Assembly: GCA_027886175.1 (NCBI GenBank)
Contig: JAJNNQ010000008.1
Span: forward strand, 3,007,501-3,071,500
Reading direction: 5' to 3'
DNA from: Phylloscopus collybita
Lineage: Eukaryota > Chordata > Aves > Passeriformes > Phylloscopidae
Length of the DNA stretch: 64,000 bases
Shown here: positions 1 through 36,000 of the stretch, one piece after another
How positions within the stretch are numbered: the first letter of the stretch is position 1
Layout of the letters: the number at the start of each line of letters is the position of its first letter
Translations under genes and position numbers: made by a program
Notes under the pieces: model-generated
The model's input: only the letters and a program-made list of their open reading frames with translations
The model's database searches: none
What the model was told of the DNA's origin: nothing

Positions 1-2891
1 TTCCTGGAAAGACAAATTTAATTTGCTTGTCACACTTCAGCTGTTGAAGTGGAACTGTTCCACGTTAGGGCTGTTGTCTCCTTTCTCCAGTCTAAGCTGG
101 TCATGGTGTGGGTTTCTGCTGGTACTGGCAAAGAGACAGCAGCTGGAAGCTTCTGGCTCTATCTTCACCATGGGTTTTAGTAAGGGCCCTGATGACCAGT
201 TAGGGCTTGGGAAGCTTCCAGATTAAAGTTAGGATGCATGCAGTCTGCCTTTCTTTCTCACTTTGGGCTTTCTCTTTCTGAAAGTTTTGTCCACTGCTGT
301 TGTGCAGTAAAACATTCCTCCTGCTTGAGCATGTTGGTGCTGGAATGTGTCTTCTGCTCTTCTGTGGAAAAGCTTTTGGGACACAATGCAATTTATAAGT
401 TTTTGGAAGGTCTTTTCATTCATGAGCCCAGACCCTGTTAGAAGCTGGCAGCTACATTCTCCAAGTGTCTTTGTCCTCTGGCTCAGAAGCAGGGAATGAG
501 GGGGATTTTTCCATCTTTTTGCAGCATCCAGCAGCTGAAGGCTGCTGTGGTACCTGGCACAAATGTAGAGGCTGGGAGAAGCTGCTTCTGTTGTGCTCAG
601 TGCTGGGAATGGGGAGGAAGGAGGTACTGTAATGGGTGGGTTAGCATGAGAAGCCAGCCCAAGGTGCTCATGAACACAATTGCTTTCTTACACAGACTGC
701 AGCATGGCACTGCATGTGGCAGGCAGGACCAGGGACTTTACCACTGCCAGCTCAAGAGCTTGATGTGTTAGAAGAGCACTGACATTTACAGAGTTTGAAG
801 CTTAATGGCTGGAATTTTGGAAATGCTCTGTGATGACCTAATTCTGCTCCTGCAGAAGTTGAGAGACAGGGCAGGCAACAGCTCTGGCCTATGTTCAGTG
901 GTTCAGCCCAAACCCATCCTTTACTGTTAGTTCTGCTGTTGCTGAAACACATCCAGCTCCAGTGTGGGGCAGCTCAGCAAGGGCTGCTTGTGAAGGTCAC
1001 TGTCTTGGTGGAAGCAGAGAATTCATGGACATTAGGACACAGCTGAAACCTTGCTGTTCCTGAATGTGGCTCTGCAGCAGTCCAGGGCTCTGCAGGCTCG
1101 TGTTGGAAAAGAACATTATCCATCTGCAGTGGGGAGCAAGGTGGAGGGGTCTGAACCATCTTCTCCTGCTTGTTGGGTCTCCCAGATGATCTCAGCCCTT
1201 CTGGTGCTTGGGAAAGTGATGATGTCAGAGATGAGCCTGGACAGACCCTCCTGGGCTGTGGCAGTGCTGGGTAGGGGCAGCTGTTGGCAGGTCTCATGTC
1301 CAGGGGCTGTCTCAGAACAGCTGATGGTTTTGCCACGGTGGCATCACTGACTGCTGTGTCTTTGAGCACAGCTGGTGAGCTTAGTCTGTCAGGAAGAAGA
1401 GAGCTTGGAACTCTGTAGACTTATACCAGTATTTTCACTCTGGAAAAGAGAACTTGACCTGTGCCCAATTTTTGCTGCAGTTCCCATGTCAACTTCTTGG
1501 TGACATTTAGTCCACAACAAGACACCGGCTTGGAATGGAGAAATCTTTTCATTTCCCTTTTTCCTCTGAAATCCTGTTTGCCTCCTCTCCCTGTGGCCGG
1601 CTTGGGCTGTCAGCACAGCCTAGTCATGGAGCAGAGGTGACTGGAGGGGTGGCACTTGTGCAAGGGTGAGGAGAGGGATGAGGCAGAGTGGATGGGAGCT
1701 TGTGGCTTCAGCCACCCTGCTGTGGGTTTCCTAGTGGCTGGAATTTGTCTGGTGAGATGTTTCCATAAGCTGTCAGAAGCAGAGAGCAGCTGTGAGCAGC
1801 AGCAACTGGGCAGTGAGAATCTGACTTCTCAGTTCTGAGTTTGCATCAGAGCTCTGTCAGATTAGCCAGATTGCTTAGTGCAGCTAATGAGGTCTGTAGC
1901 AGGATTTAAAAGGACAGCTGGATCACTCCCAGGCTTGTAATGACCTCTGTGGCCAAAGGAAATGTAGCAGGGATCAGACTCCAGGCTGGAGGGTGTCCAT
2001 GGTTTCTGCTGTCCAGGGTTGTGAGGAGGTTTGTCCTGCCTGTACCCAGTGAGGCACAAGGATCTCGTTACACTGGCTGGTGATTCCTGTGCATCAAAAG
2101 CACTGGGACTTGGCTGGCTCCTCACGACTGAAAATGGGGTTTGCTTTGAAATTGCAAGAGTCATAGGATCACAGAATGGTTTGGGTTGAAAGGGACCTTT
2201 AAAGCTCACCCAGTCTCGAAGGGGACCCAGTAGATTTGGGATTAGGGCACAGGTAGTTCCAGCAGGTTGCTGGATCTCCATGTGGCCATCTGCACCTCAT
2301 AAGGAAAAATCTGAAGGAGCCTGAAACTCACTGAGCTGGGAGAAGTCTCAAGGGTTTAATTCATCTCCCAGTTTATTTTGTCTATCCTGTTACAAACCAG
2401 AAGGGAAGGGGAGAGCATGCCTTTGGGGGGTCCTCACCCTGTGCAGGGGGTCCAGAATGATGCTGGGGGAGAGCATCCAGCTTGTAATCAGGATCCACCC
2501 ATGGAAACATGTCCTGCAAGCAAGGTGCTGGCAGGGGTCATGGTAGAAGTTTGTAAAATGGGCTTTGGGAGATTGAGTGGTGATTTTGCTGGAAACAAAT
2601 TGCAGTAGTTCTGTCTGTGTGAGGACCCACTGATCTCCACTGGTCCCTGGGTTCTGTGGGAAGTGATGCTTCAGCCTCCTGTGCCATCACTTCGCTGCAC
2701 TGTGCACCCTGAGGGCTGGGGTGCCAGTGCTGATATTCCCACTCTCACAGTCATCCCTGGGTATTGGTGCTTTTCTTTTGTTCTTGCAAATGCTTAATCT
2801 GAATTAACCAACATGAGCAATGATCAGTTGCTTATGAGTCTGCTTTTGATCACTTGTACAATCATGGCTTTATTGTCTTTGGCTTCTCTAG
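1..2891 (+). other. CPNE2: CPNE2 intron (left end outside window)
   Basis: No C2A-like exon was found here, so the window opens inside an intron. Apart from a CR1 fragment near 2161-2215 I see nothing specific. Confidence 0.75.
2161..2215 (-). mobile_element. CR1 LINE 3'-end fragment, antisense
   Basis: The stretch ggatcacagaatggtttggg followed by aaagggacctttaaag is the reverse complement of the CR1 3' end. The extent to the right is unclear because the match decays. Confidence 0.65.
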
Positions 2892-26156
<23,265 letters not shown>

Positions 26157-26635
26157 AGCTGTGCCAGGCTGCACCCTCTGCATGCTGCCGAAGCCTGTTG
26201 GTCCTGCCGAAAGCACGTTCTACATGCTTCTAAGAGAAGAATACCCTCCCTGAAACACTTTGTACTTCTTAATTTAATTGCTAAGTTCTTAAGACTCATC
26301 CCAGCAAAGCGTCTGGATTCATTTTGTACAGTCTTGGCCCAAGGTAACACTAAGCAGCCAGGCCATGCCTTGGTCCTGCTCTGTTGAGTCACTTTTCAGT
26401 ATTGAATGTACTTTGTATAATTTCAGTGGTACAGGATACAATTTTTATGATCAAAACTTGCTTTTTCCAAGCAATGAAATGCTTAATATATTATTATCAT
26501 TCAATGAACTGGTTGTTGTATAGTTCATGTATTTGTGTTGTACCTGTACACCTGTCAGGTTCTGTGTTCATTTTTATACTGTGTACATGTTATATTTGTT
26601 ATACTCAGGTTAATAAAGAAACTTGGACATTTAAA
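26157..26635 (+). other. CPNE2: CPNE2 3' UTR
   Basis: AT-rich sequence from the TAG stop to just past an AATAAA at 26612-26617. Compact, with no competing canonical signal in between. Confidence 0.8.
26612..26617 (+). terminator. CPNE2: CPNE2 polyadenylation signal AATAAA
   Basis: Canonical hexamer about 455 nt after the stop codon. Cleavage is expected roughly 15-25 nt further on, near 26,630-26,640. Confidence 0.8.
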
Positions 26636-26640
26636 GTAAG

Positions 26641-27640
26641 AGTCTCCTAGATGGGAAGGTCTGGGAGCAGCTCACACTGTCAGCAGTGCTGTGTTTGGAT
26701 TCACCCTGACAGGGCCTGTCCTGGTCCCTCAAGTTGCTCTGCTGGCTCTGCCCCAGGATCAGCCCCACACTGTCAAAGGCAGCATCCCAGGGAAAGATTT
26801 AGAGAAGGTGGATATCCTGGAGAAGGCAGCATGCCATTAATGCCTGCCTGAGCTTGGGAAAACCCCGGTGACCCCACAACAAACCATCAAAGGGAGTTTC
26901 ATGGTTCACTGCTGCTTCAGCTCTAGAAGATTTTCCAAGTCTGAGTAACAAAAGCTCCCTGCTGCCTGGGAGAAGAGGGGCTGGGTAATGAAATCCTGCT
27001 CTCCAGCAGCTCCTTTGAGCTGCTCATCAGCAATGTGCTAATTGCTGCTTTATGCTGTTCCTAACTAGATTAAAGTCTTTTGAAGCTGAGTATGCTGTTG
27101 AATATCCGGCAGGGATCACCGGCCCTACTCCAAGCTCAAGCAGACTTGACTTGAGTCTCCTCCCCATTAATGGAAGCTTTTGAGGTGGGAGGTTGCTGGT
27201 GCAGCCCCTTCTGCACAGGGATGTGCTACTGGTTGTGCTCTCTGCCAGGAACCTTGGGCTGTCACTGCTGCCACCAAGACACCAGCACACAGATGGCTCC
27301 AAGCACAGCGCTGGGTGAGACCCCATCCCTTGGGAGAGGTGGGATGTCTCCAAGAAACATTTGCCTTGCACAACCTCCTGGAAGGGAAAATAAACAACCA
27401 ACACCACCCTTTTCCAAAGGGAGAAGCAGCCTTTGAAGGGTGGTTTGTTTAAAAATAATGCTGTATCCAGCTCAGCTTCCAGATCGAAGTCTGCGGCTTT
27501 GGAAATTTTTTTTTTTTTTTTTTTAATTTCCATAAGAGAACCTCAAACACAGCTGCAGGAGCTTGTAAGCTCTTCTGCTAGTAGAGTGTTTGTGGGGGTT
27601 TGTCGGGTTTTTTTAACACCTCGCTGAAGCTTTAACAACT
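26641..27640. other. Gap between convergent 3' ends of CPNE2 and PSME3IP1
   Basis: About 1 kb with no credible gene on either strand. It contains a T19 run at 27506-27524. Whether PSME3IP1 transcripts reach its right edge depends on which poly(A) site is used. Confidence 0.65.
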
Positions 27641-27658
27641 AGCACAGACAACAAGCAG

Positions 27659-27664
27659 TTTATT
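27659..27664 (-). terminator. PSME3IP1: Candidate distal poly(A) signal of PSME3IP1
   Basis: On the minus strand AATAAA is followed by a GT-rich stretch (CTGCTTGTTGTCTGTGC), a good downstream element. Its use would give a 3' UTR of about 2.2 kb. Confidence 0.4.
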
Positions 27665-28147
27665 GAGCTGTCCCTGGGGAGGGGATGAAGCACACACTAT
27701 GCAGTCATGGTTTTTTCTTAAAAATAAAAAAAAATCTAAATCCACCAGTGAATGAGTTGCTGGAGCCAGCCAGAGCTCTTCATCTCCAGCTCTGGCAGCC
27801 CCAGGCAAGGTTACTGCCACAGCTGCCCTTTTCAGGTCTGATTTATCCTGCATCCCATGCACTCTGCACTTCCCAGCATGTCTCCCAGGGCACTGGAGTA
27901 TTTTAATGTCAGATGGCTTCTGATGTACGAAGGTAAATGGGACCAATGGATGGAGTGAGGAGCTGGGACAGCTCTGCAGTTTGTTTACATGGGCCAGGCC
28001 CTGAGAACAGCAGAGCAGACTCACACTCAAAGGCATCCCCCAAGTGTCCTATTCCATTCTTCTAGGAACAGGAGAAAGAAAGGCAGAGGGCCCTCATATC
28101 TGCTTCTCCTGGATTATGTCTCCTCCTGGCCTTGCACAGCCCCATAT

Positions 28148-28185
28148 ACACACCCTAATTACACACCCTAATTACACACCCTAAT
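28148..28185. repeat. 13-nt minisatellite, about 2.9 copies
   Basis: Unit ACACACCCTAATT, two perfect copies plus 12 nt. Each unit contains ACCCTAA, which resembles the vertebrate telomere repeat. Confidence 0.9.
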
Positions 28186-29369
28186 ACACACACCATCTCA
28201 CCTACAGCCCACCACTGCATTTGCCCCAACTGGCTGGGAACTCCCACTACAGATTTCTGCCTAAATCATTCTGACTACAGCTGTGCAAGATACCACTCAG
28301 GCCCCAGCATGCTGATAGCTGGGCCAGGCTGCTCTGACTCTGCAGTCAGAATATTGATCTAGTTTAATGCCAGGGAAGATCACCAGCAGCTCTCATATAA
28401 CTCCTTGAGGCTCTTGACCATACAACTTTAATTAAAAAAACTTGCCTTTTTTTTTTTTTCTGCATCACTTCAATTTCATTCCATAGCTCAGGAAGATGAA
28501 AGTCACCAATAGCAAAGCATTAGGGAGGCTGCACGAGATCTACTTATTTTCCACCTGAAAGTGCCATAATTACAGTAGCTAGAGAAGAGGCAGGAGCAAC
28601 TCTGGAGCAAACACAGGAGATGCAGGCAGCCCAGAACGGGAGGAATTTCAGTGTGCTTGTAAGGATCTGACTGTGGAACAGGGCTGTACAAACAGAAAGG
28701 GTGTTTGGCTAAGGATAGCTTCATTGTGAGCACAACTCTCCCCATTTCCTTTGAAAAATTCAACACTCAAGGTGTGAATTCACTACAGGCCTTGCTTTCC
28801 CTGCTTTTAGCCCAGCTGCTCCCTGCTAAGTCCCTCAGTGTCACCTCCCAGTAACGACCCTTTGGTACACACTGACCAGCTGCTGTCTCACAAGGGTAGT
28901 ACACAGAGCAGGATTGCTGTGGGGGTTTGGCAAAAAGACACTTCCACCTCTAAGCAGCCGAGCTGAGCTGTTCCCTCCAAAATCCCATCAGCACATCGAG
29001 ATTAAAAGGATGAGCCCTCAGCTCTGCTTCTGGAATTCACCAACTCCCCTACAAAGGAGTTTGGCTGAACAGGGGAGTCTCACCCACGCTGGATTCATGC
29101 CCTTCAGGACACTGCTGCTGAAAAGCTGCATGACATATCAAGCCCTAATGCTGGAGCAACAGCCTTTGAGAAGAAAAGCCAGCTGCAGTTCCTGTGAACT
29201 CACTCAGACCAAGTTTTCCATCAACACCTCTGCTTTTGTGGGAAACTGACCTATACCTCTTCTGGATGGTGTCTGAGGAAGGGCTGGTTGACTTGAGCAG
29301 AATTTGATTAATGGAATGAGAACAATTATGAATGGCACAGGCAGAGATAAAAAATGCATTCAGAACGTC

Positions 29370-29375
29370 TTTAAT
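29370..29375 (-). terminator. PSME3IP1: Candidate proximal poly(A) signal of PSME3IP1 (ATTAAA)
   Basis: Minus-strand ATTAAA about 500 nt after the stop codon, the commonest variant hexamer. It would give a compact 3' UTR. Confidence 0.45.
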
Positions 29376-29877
29376 CATGTAACACTAAAACTTCTTTACA
29401 GTGTCATGGCAATCTACACTTCACCATCTGCTCAAATTTGGTTCTGCCCCCATTTTTCAAATACAGAATAAAAATGACATTTTAAAACAGAACACATGGC
29501 TGCTTCTACAAGACTTTGCTGCTTCAAGTGATTATTTTTTGCCTGTTAGTCTTGTATAAACTTCTTAAATCAACATAATTCTTCCCATAAGAATTGTAAA
29601 AGATAAAGCTCTCTCCTCCATACCATCAGACCTTTGTGACATGGTTAGGTGTGCCTTCTGCTTTAGGATGGCAGCTTTTCTTCCAGGCTCAGTATGCACC
29701 CCAGAAATGGAAAGTTTGGGATGGGTGGGTAAATAATGAGTTACTTTAGGAGTATCTGAGTGTATTAAAGTTGAGAGGTTAGCTAGAAAGATTATATTTG
29801 GGGCAGAAGGATGCAACAAGCATCCATCAGGGCTTTGGAAGATAATTCTGCACTACATTACACACGGAGGGGTTTTG

Positions 29878-30095
29878 TTATGGACCATCAAAGAAACTGT
29901 TGCCACGAAAGACAGAAGAGACAATCTTCCCAGTGGAATTGATAGTGCCTTCGCTGTCCGAGCTGGACTCCGAGTCGCTGCTCCCCGAGTAGGCGCCCAG
30001 GCCAGGCAGGATCCCGATGCACACGGCTGCTGAGGGACAATGCACTGTGGAGCCTCCCACTGAGCTGCTCCCCAAGGGAACACAGGAGGGTTTTT
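29878..30095 (-). CDS. PSME3IP1: PSME3IP1 last coding exon
   Basis: Two bases completing Glu, then 71 codons (KPSCVPLG to FFDGP) and TAA. It contains [20 protein letters not shown] and the serine/acid cluster. Acceptor CTCTTCCAG; a poly(A)/poly(T) tract lies about 20 nt upstream in the intron. Confidence 0.95.
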
Positions 30096-33000
30096 CTGGA
30101 AGAGAGAAACCTCAATCAAAAAAAAAAAAAAAAAAAAAAACCAAAAAAAAAAACTGGAGTGCAGGAAAGAGCTTTCAATCAGCCCAGGAACCACCACGTG
30201 TCACTCACCTGCTCTTCCCACATAAGCAGCGGATGATTTCAGGATTTAATTAAAGCATAAGGCAGCTTTATGCTGTAATAAAGCCATTCTGACAGGAAGG
30301 ACTTGCTACCTCAGGGGATTTTTTTCTTCTCATCACTAGTTTAAGCCCAGCTCTATGCTGGCATTACAGACTTTTTATTCTTAAGTTGTCAGTTTGATGC
30401 TTGTCAAGTACCAAACCCACTAAATAAGAATAAGTGGTTCTGCTTTGAGTAATTGAGTATTGTTTTTGCAGTATAACAGCATAGTTGAGAAAAAGTTTTA
30501 TTCCATCATTCTGCTAGTCAACATCTCCCATCCTCCACGGCTAATTAATTTTTTCTGCTGTTCTGAAAGTTTACTGAAGAGAAGGAGATTCAGGAAGTGC
30601 CTTGGGTTGTAGTTACACAACTGCAGCTCACCCGATTTGTGTCAGAGTATCTTGACAGCAAGTCAATTGCAACCCTGACAGCTAAAGCTGAAACAATTTA
30701 ATTTTTCTTCTAGTTCCCCACAATTTTCTGAAACAAATTGATTTCAGGATGGACTGAATCACTTCAGAGCATAAAGCTGAAGTGGATGTATACAAATACA
30801 TGCAATGCTGTTGTGAACAGGAACAGGATGATCTGTTCTCCTTGTCTCCTGCCCACTGAACAAGCATTAGGCTTGAAATGCACCTAAGGACAATTTCATT
30901 AGTTGTCAGGTTAAACTACTTTGGATTAATAAACTCTCAAAGGAAGATGCACAGTCTCTATCTGTGGAGACTTAAGAGCTCCTTAGACAAACATCTGTCA
31001 GGACTGGTTTGGGCAAGGGACATCCTGATAACCTGCAGAGGTTCACTGCAGCCCTATTTTCCATGAAGGCTGTCAGCACCCACACTTACCATTTCTACTG
31101 CTTTAAAAGAGAACATGTCAACCAAAATCCGTGCTGTCTTGCCCAGTGAAGGAACAGAAAAGCAAAGCCTCTATGATATTTAACCCCAGCTCAGTTGCTG
31201 TTCAGTGACAGACACATAGCTTCCCAGATGCAAAAGTTGGGACATACCTTGATTCTTTTCCTCGTGGTCAGTGTCTAGTTTCAACCTCTTCACACTGTTA
31301 CCAGCATCTGAACTGTGGAAAAAAAAAGCAAGTGTCTTGTTCTTCATAGGCAACCACTTAATTACTGTGAAGTCATTGTTACATCTTTGCCTCAAATGCT
31401 ACAGCAAACACCAGCAGGGTCCCCTGATGACCATCACCACTTCCACCTGCCATTAACTGAGGCTCCTTGGGGAACATGCAGGATCCAAGGAAGCATCAAC
31501 ACCTACACTACAAGTATCACTTGTTAACCTGGGAACACATCTCTTACAGTTGAAGTCAAACTCTTTGCACAGTAACCTAGAGGTGCCTATTCAGCAGGAC
31601 GTGCCCCACAGGAGACTGGGAATGACTACCTGAGCTTCAGACACCCACATGAGCACAGCTTTGCACACGTGGATGATTACCACACTTGCTGGTGCTGACA
31701 TTCATGGCTTTTCCCTTGCAGGGCTTCCTTCCCCTCTTTCAAGCACCTAGAGATCCTGTTCTAAAACATCTAGAAATCTTGCACCCAGTAAGCCCAGACA
31801 GTCTTACAGCAATTCACAGAGCTGCCACTCCAGAAAGGTCCTTTCTGGGTCCAAAGTGGCATTGGGAGAAAGGAGCATGGCTTGGACTCTTCAGAGCTTC
31901 TATAGCTCTCCCCTGTCCCTGCTCAGATTTCCCTCCCCCCAGCTCCTGCATGTTCCCAATTCTAATGCCTCCACATAAACAAATGCTTCCCAGATTCAGC
32001 AGTGATGAACTGATGAAGCATGAGCATTATTATGCATTAACTCTTTTCGGTCCCTATCAGAACATGCAGTACAGATGAAAGGTTATTCTGTGCAGAGAGC
32101 TTTTAATAGTAGTACATCCTTTACAGGAAATTACAAAGCTCAGGGAGCAGATGTTGAGCTCACACTACACTTGCTTTGGGCCACTTTGCAATAAAAGATA
32201 AGATGGCAAAAATAGAAGACTGCAAAGCAAGCCTGCAATGGCACTGACATGTCAGTTAAGATGCTCTCTTTAAACAGATGCCATCTGCAGACTTTAGAAG
32301 TACCATTAAGCACATGCCAGCTCCTTTCCTGCATCCTACTGGGTTAAGTACTATTAGTTACCAGACAGAAACAACATTACTGGCTGCTTGTTATCAGCTC
32401 AGGGTTTTTCTTTTCTGCCTTCCCAAAACCCAAACTATCACCCAACCCCACAGACATTAGGTGGTGGAAGTGCTTACTTCAGTTTTCAGACATGCAATTA
32501 ACTGCTGTACTGGGAGCTAAACATCACCCTACAAGATAAGCTTCTAAAATAATCTCACATTCCCTGAGACGATTCAAACACACTGAATTTTGAGATGTCA
32601 GTAATCATCTTAAGTATTAGATGATTCATCTGTGGGAAATAAGTCTGATCTCACATGCCTGGCTTCTCCATAACCTGTAGCACACCAGCAGCTGTGTTTG
32701 CAGGCCAAGATCAAAGCAGCAAAAACATCACAAACCCAGCTGTCACCTCCCTGGGATGGAAAGGGTGTTGATGTATCAATGCAAATCTCTGAGGAACAAA
32801 GGAAATTTCTCTGATAGCCTCAAGACCACACTGGTACACAAAGCTCCTCTCTCACAACCTTGTCTCCCCCATGCTGTCCCCAGCAGCAATTGAAACAATC
32901 CATTTTAAACACAGGTAGAATTGGCTGATAAATTAGGCAACTTGAATGGAATTGCATTTGTGAGGTGACACTGATATCTACAAACAGAGACGTAAAATAG

Positions 33001-36000
33001 ATTCCCTCAAACCCCAAGCAGGATTGCCCAAGCCTGGCACTCTAAAACGAAGATCCTACCCACTTGCTTTACACACATATCTATTTGATTTGCTTCATGT
33101 TTTTCCCCACAGTTTGTGAGAGCCTATAGAAACAAGACTGGTCTTTTCTTATACCTTCCCCCTTTTTTCTTTAGGGCTAAGGTTTACACCTCACTCTCTG
33201 GAGGCAGTTTTGGCCTGTCTCCCTTTTACACTGCTAACTGGGTTCCGTTCCTCATGAATTTATAGAGGTGTGAAACTAACCTTCTGTGTTTCACAGCTCC
33301 TGCCAACAGCTTTGCCTGAGAAAATTTGTTCTTGTTTTCCACTGACTTCATGGGCAATTTCTTCTCAGTTTCCTTCTTTGGGTCCATACTGACTCCCACT
33401 TTAGCGAGAGTGCTGTGAATTAAGGGTTAAGGATCAACTGGGAAGGAACGGGGAGAACAGACATTTCCTCCCTGATATATTTAGCCAGCTCTGCTGACAG
33501 CAGCGACCCAAGTTCATTCACATATTCTATCAAAATAAACTTATTTGTAATGACATTGAGCTGGTAGCCTCAGCCAAAAGAGAAGACACTTCACCCTCTG
33601 GGGTCGGAGCTCTCTTGGGTATCAGGACCAGCTCTCCCTGTGAAGATGTCCAGGCAGCAACCTGGGAGCTGCTGTTCTGAAGACAGAAAGGTGTAACACA
33701 AAACCCAGCACCCATGAACGTATCCACCATCCTACCTTTTCCTAAAGGCCCTGGAAAATCAAAAAAGGTCAGGCTGGACCAAAACAAACCAAACAGGCAA
33801 TGCAGTACCTCCCCTTCTGTGGGGATCAACACATTTGTAATTCAAATTTGCTGCTCCACACTCTTATCCTTAGCAGAAAAGCTAAGCAGCAATACAAGCA
33901 CTCACTTCCACTCTTGAACCCTCTTTTTGCTGAGCCCAGCAGATTTCAGCCTAGCAAGACAGAACAGTTTCATTTTTGGGGTTTGGTCTTCAGCACTCTA
34001 CCTTATCAGCTCATCTCTCTGTAAGGACCACAAGGCATCTACTGCTGGTCTGAGCACCAACCCCAAGAGAAAGGAGACACTGATTAAGGGGAACTGGGGT
34101 CCAAGATACACCCAAAAAAGATTGCAACTGCTCAGAAAAGCTAAGCAGATTAAAACAGTGTGAGCAAGGTGGAATGCAGCTGAAACCTGTAATGAAGTGG
34201 AGAAGCTCAAGGAGGTTCTCAGATGGGATAAGAAGGAGCTGGGTCTGTTTATGAGGGCACGCTCTGCACACACTGAACACGTCTCCTTGTGTGATGAAGA
34301 GAAATATGTCAAAGACCCTGTTTATACATGAGGTGCCAGAAGAGTCACACAAAATTCTGCAAAAATTTTAACTGCACAGGCAAAGGCAAATGAACCTAGT
34401 TTAAAAGCATGTTTATAAACTCAAATCTAGTGTTCTAACAGTTTCTCCTCTGACTACAGTTCCACAAACTGGAGTTTTACAGGTGCCCCAGTCACTGCAG
34501 ACAAATATTGGACAGTGAATTTCACATTGATGGCCCATGTATTTGAAGCCACAACTTTTTTCCCCCATTGAACATCTGAAAATCAAAAACTCTTACAAGT
34601 TGCTTTGAAGTGACACTCAGTCTCTAATCACTTTACAGACAGGAATGTTCAGATGCCACTTATTTGATTTTCCTAAGGATACAGCAGTAACCCAGACTGT
34701 TTCTTACATCAACCAAAAGTCTTCTTAGCCCAAACCACTGTTCAATTTTATCTGTTTTTGAGATGGCACAGGAGTGCCATCCTGTGGCTGTCTGAAGTCA
34801 TCTGAAAGCTCCTTGTGTCAAACACAATTTGATGCTGCCACACAATTCTTCCACACACTGCAGTGTTCAACTGCCACATTCAGGTCCATTACCTTGTAAT
34901 ATTCTAAGCCTGGCTGACGAACTCGAAGGCTTTTCTTTTAAAAGATACCAAATTACAGGCTTTTGGTTTCCATCCAGGATGGCATTCTCCTAAAACTCCT
35001 CAACTAGAAAGGCACAGCACATTTTTAGTAGGTATTTTATACATCCTGCTGTCATTAGCATATGTAATGCTATACCCAGCCAAGAAGCGTTCCCTCTCAG
35101 GAAGACAACATTAGAAACAAACCTCTCAATCTTAAATATCAACTGCACTAAACAAGCTGTCCTTCAGTAAAGCCAGCTTCTTGGAGGGGGACTATTCCTC
35201 CATTTAGACAGCAGTAAAGACGAGATGATCTTGGTCTCAAATACTTCTTGGAAATGGCTTAAAAAATATTTGTAAATCGTTATCCAAACAGGGGGGTCTG
35301 GACAGGGTAAAGAACAAACAAACCTAGTTGTTCATGCAAGAGAAAGAAAAATTCCTATTCATCCATGCATATGAATTTCTTATGCTCAAGAGTACATTAA
35401 AATATTCCAAGGCATATTTATCCTGAAGATGTATAATTTTGTGATTGTTCAACCTGAAAAATTAAGGAAAAAAAATCTCTGCACTTGAATATTGATGCAG
35501 TTTTTTACCATGAAATAAATGCCTCTGGGTAGCTTAAATTAGATGCTATACCAGGAAAAAAGAGCAAATAATGAAATCTATTGGGCTGACACTCCTCTTA
35601 TTTATTTAGAAGAGCACTTAAAACAGTACCTAGAGATGCAGCACAGTGCTTTTTGCCACTGCAATGATAAACCATTAGTAATAACCTGCAGAAGCAAAAA
35701 ACACTTTTGCATTTCAGAACACCACCAAAAATTTCAAACACAAGTAATTTTGCTCTGAGGTTGCTTGAAATTATTAAATAAAAAGAATTAAAAAGAAAAA
35801 ATGGGCAACAATTTTGATTTTCTCATAAGATGAGGTGACTATAAAACATTCTCCCTTCCTCCACCCCATCAGCAGTAAGTTCTAAAGAGTAATTCTTACA
35901 GCAAGACTACGGACTCAGAGCCACCAACATTACTGAGAGTGCAAAGACTGAGGTAAGATGGCCTGTACATCTTGATCAGGCTGTTCAGGGATCTGTGTAT

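Larger units (their letters stand above)
27641..29877 (-). other. PSME3IP1: PSME3IP1 3' UTR / downstream flank
   Basis: Sequence after the PSME3IP1 stop (29878-29880). The part from 29877 to about 29350 is probably 3' UTR; the remainder to about 27640 is 3' UTR only if the distal AATAAA is used. No protein-coding exon is recognised on either strand. Confidence 0.5.

Noticed and set aside
1..2891. Search for the missing CPNE2 C2A exons
   Set aside because: No stretch resembling the C2A strands (for example DEHDFLGQF) was found with splice sites; the exons are taken to be upstream of the window.
33411..33415. GT-AG alternative for the PSME3IP1 intron using CACAG
   Set aside because: Its AG is two bases downstream of the AC, would need a GT donor that is not present at the conserved exon end, and would shift the frame.
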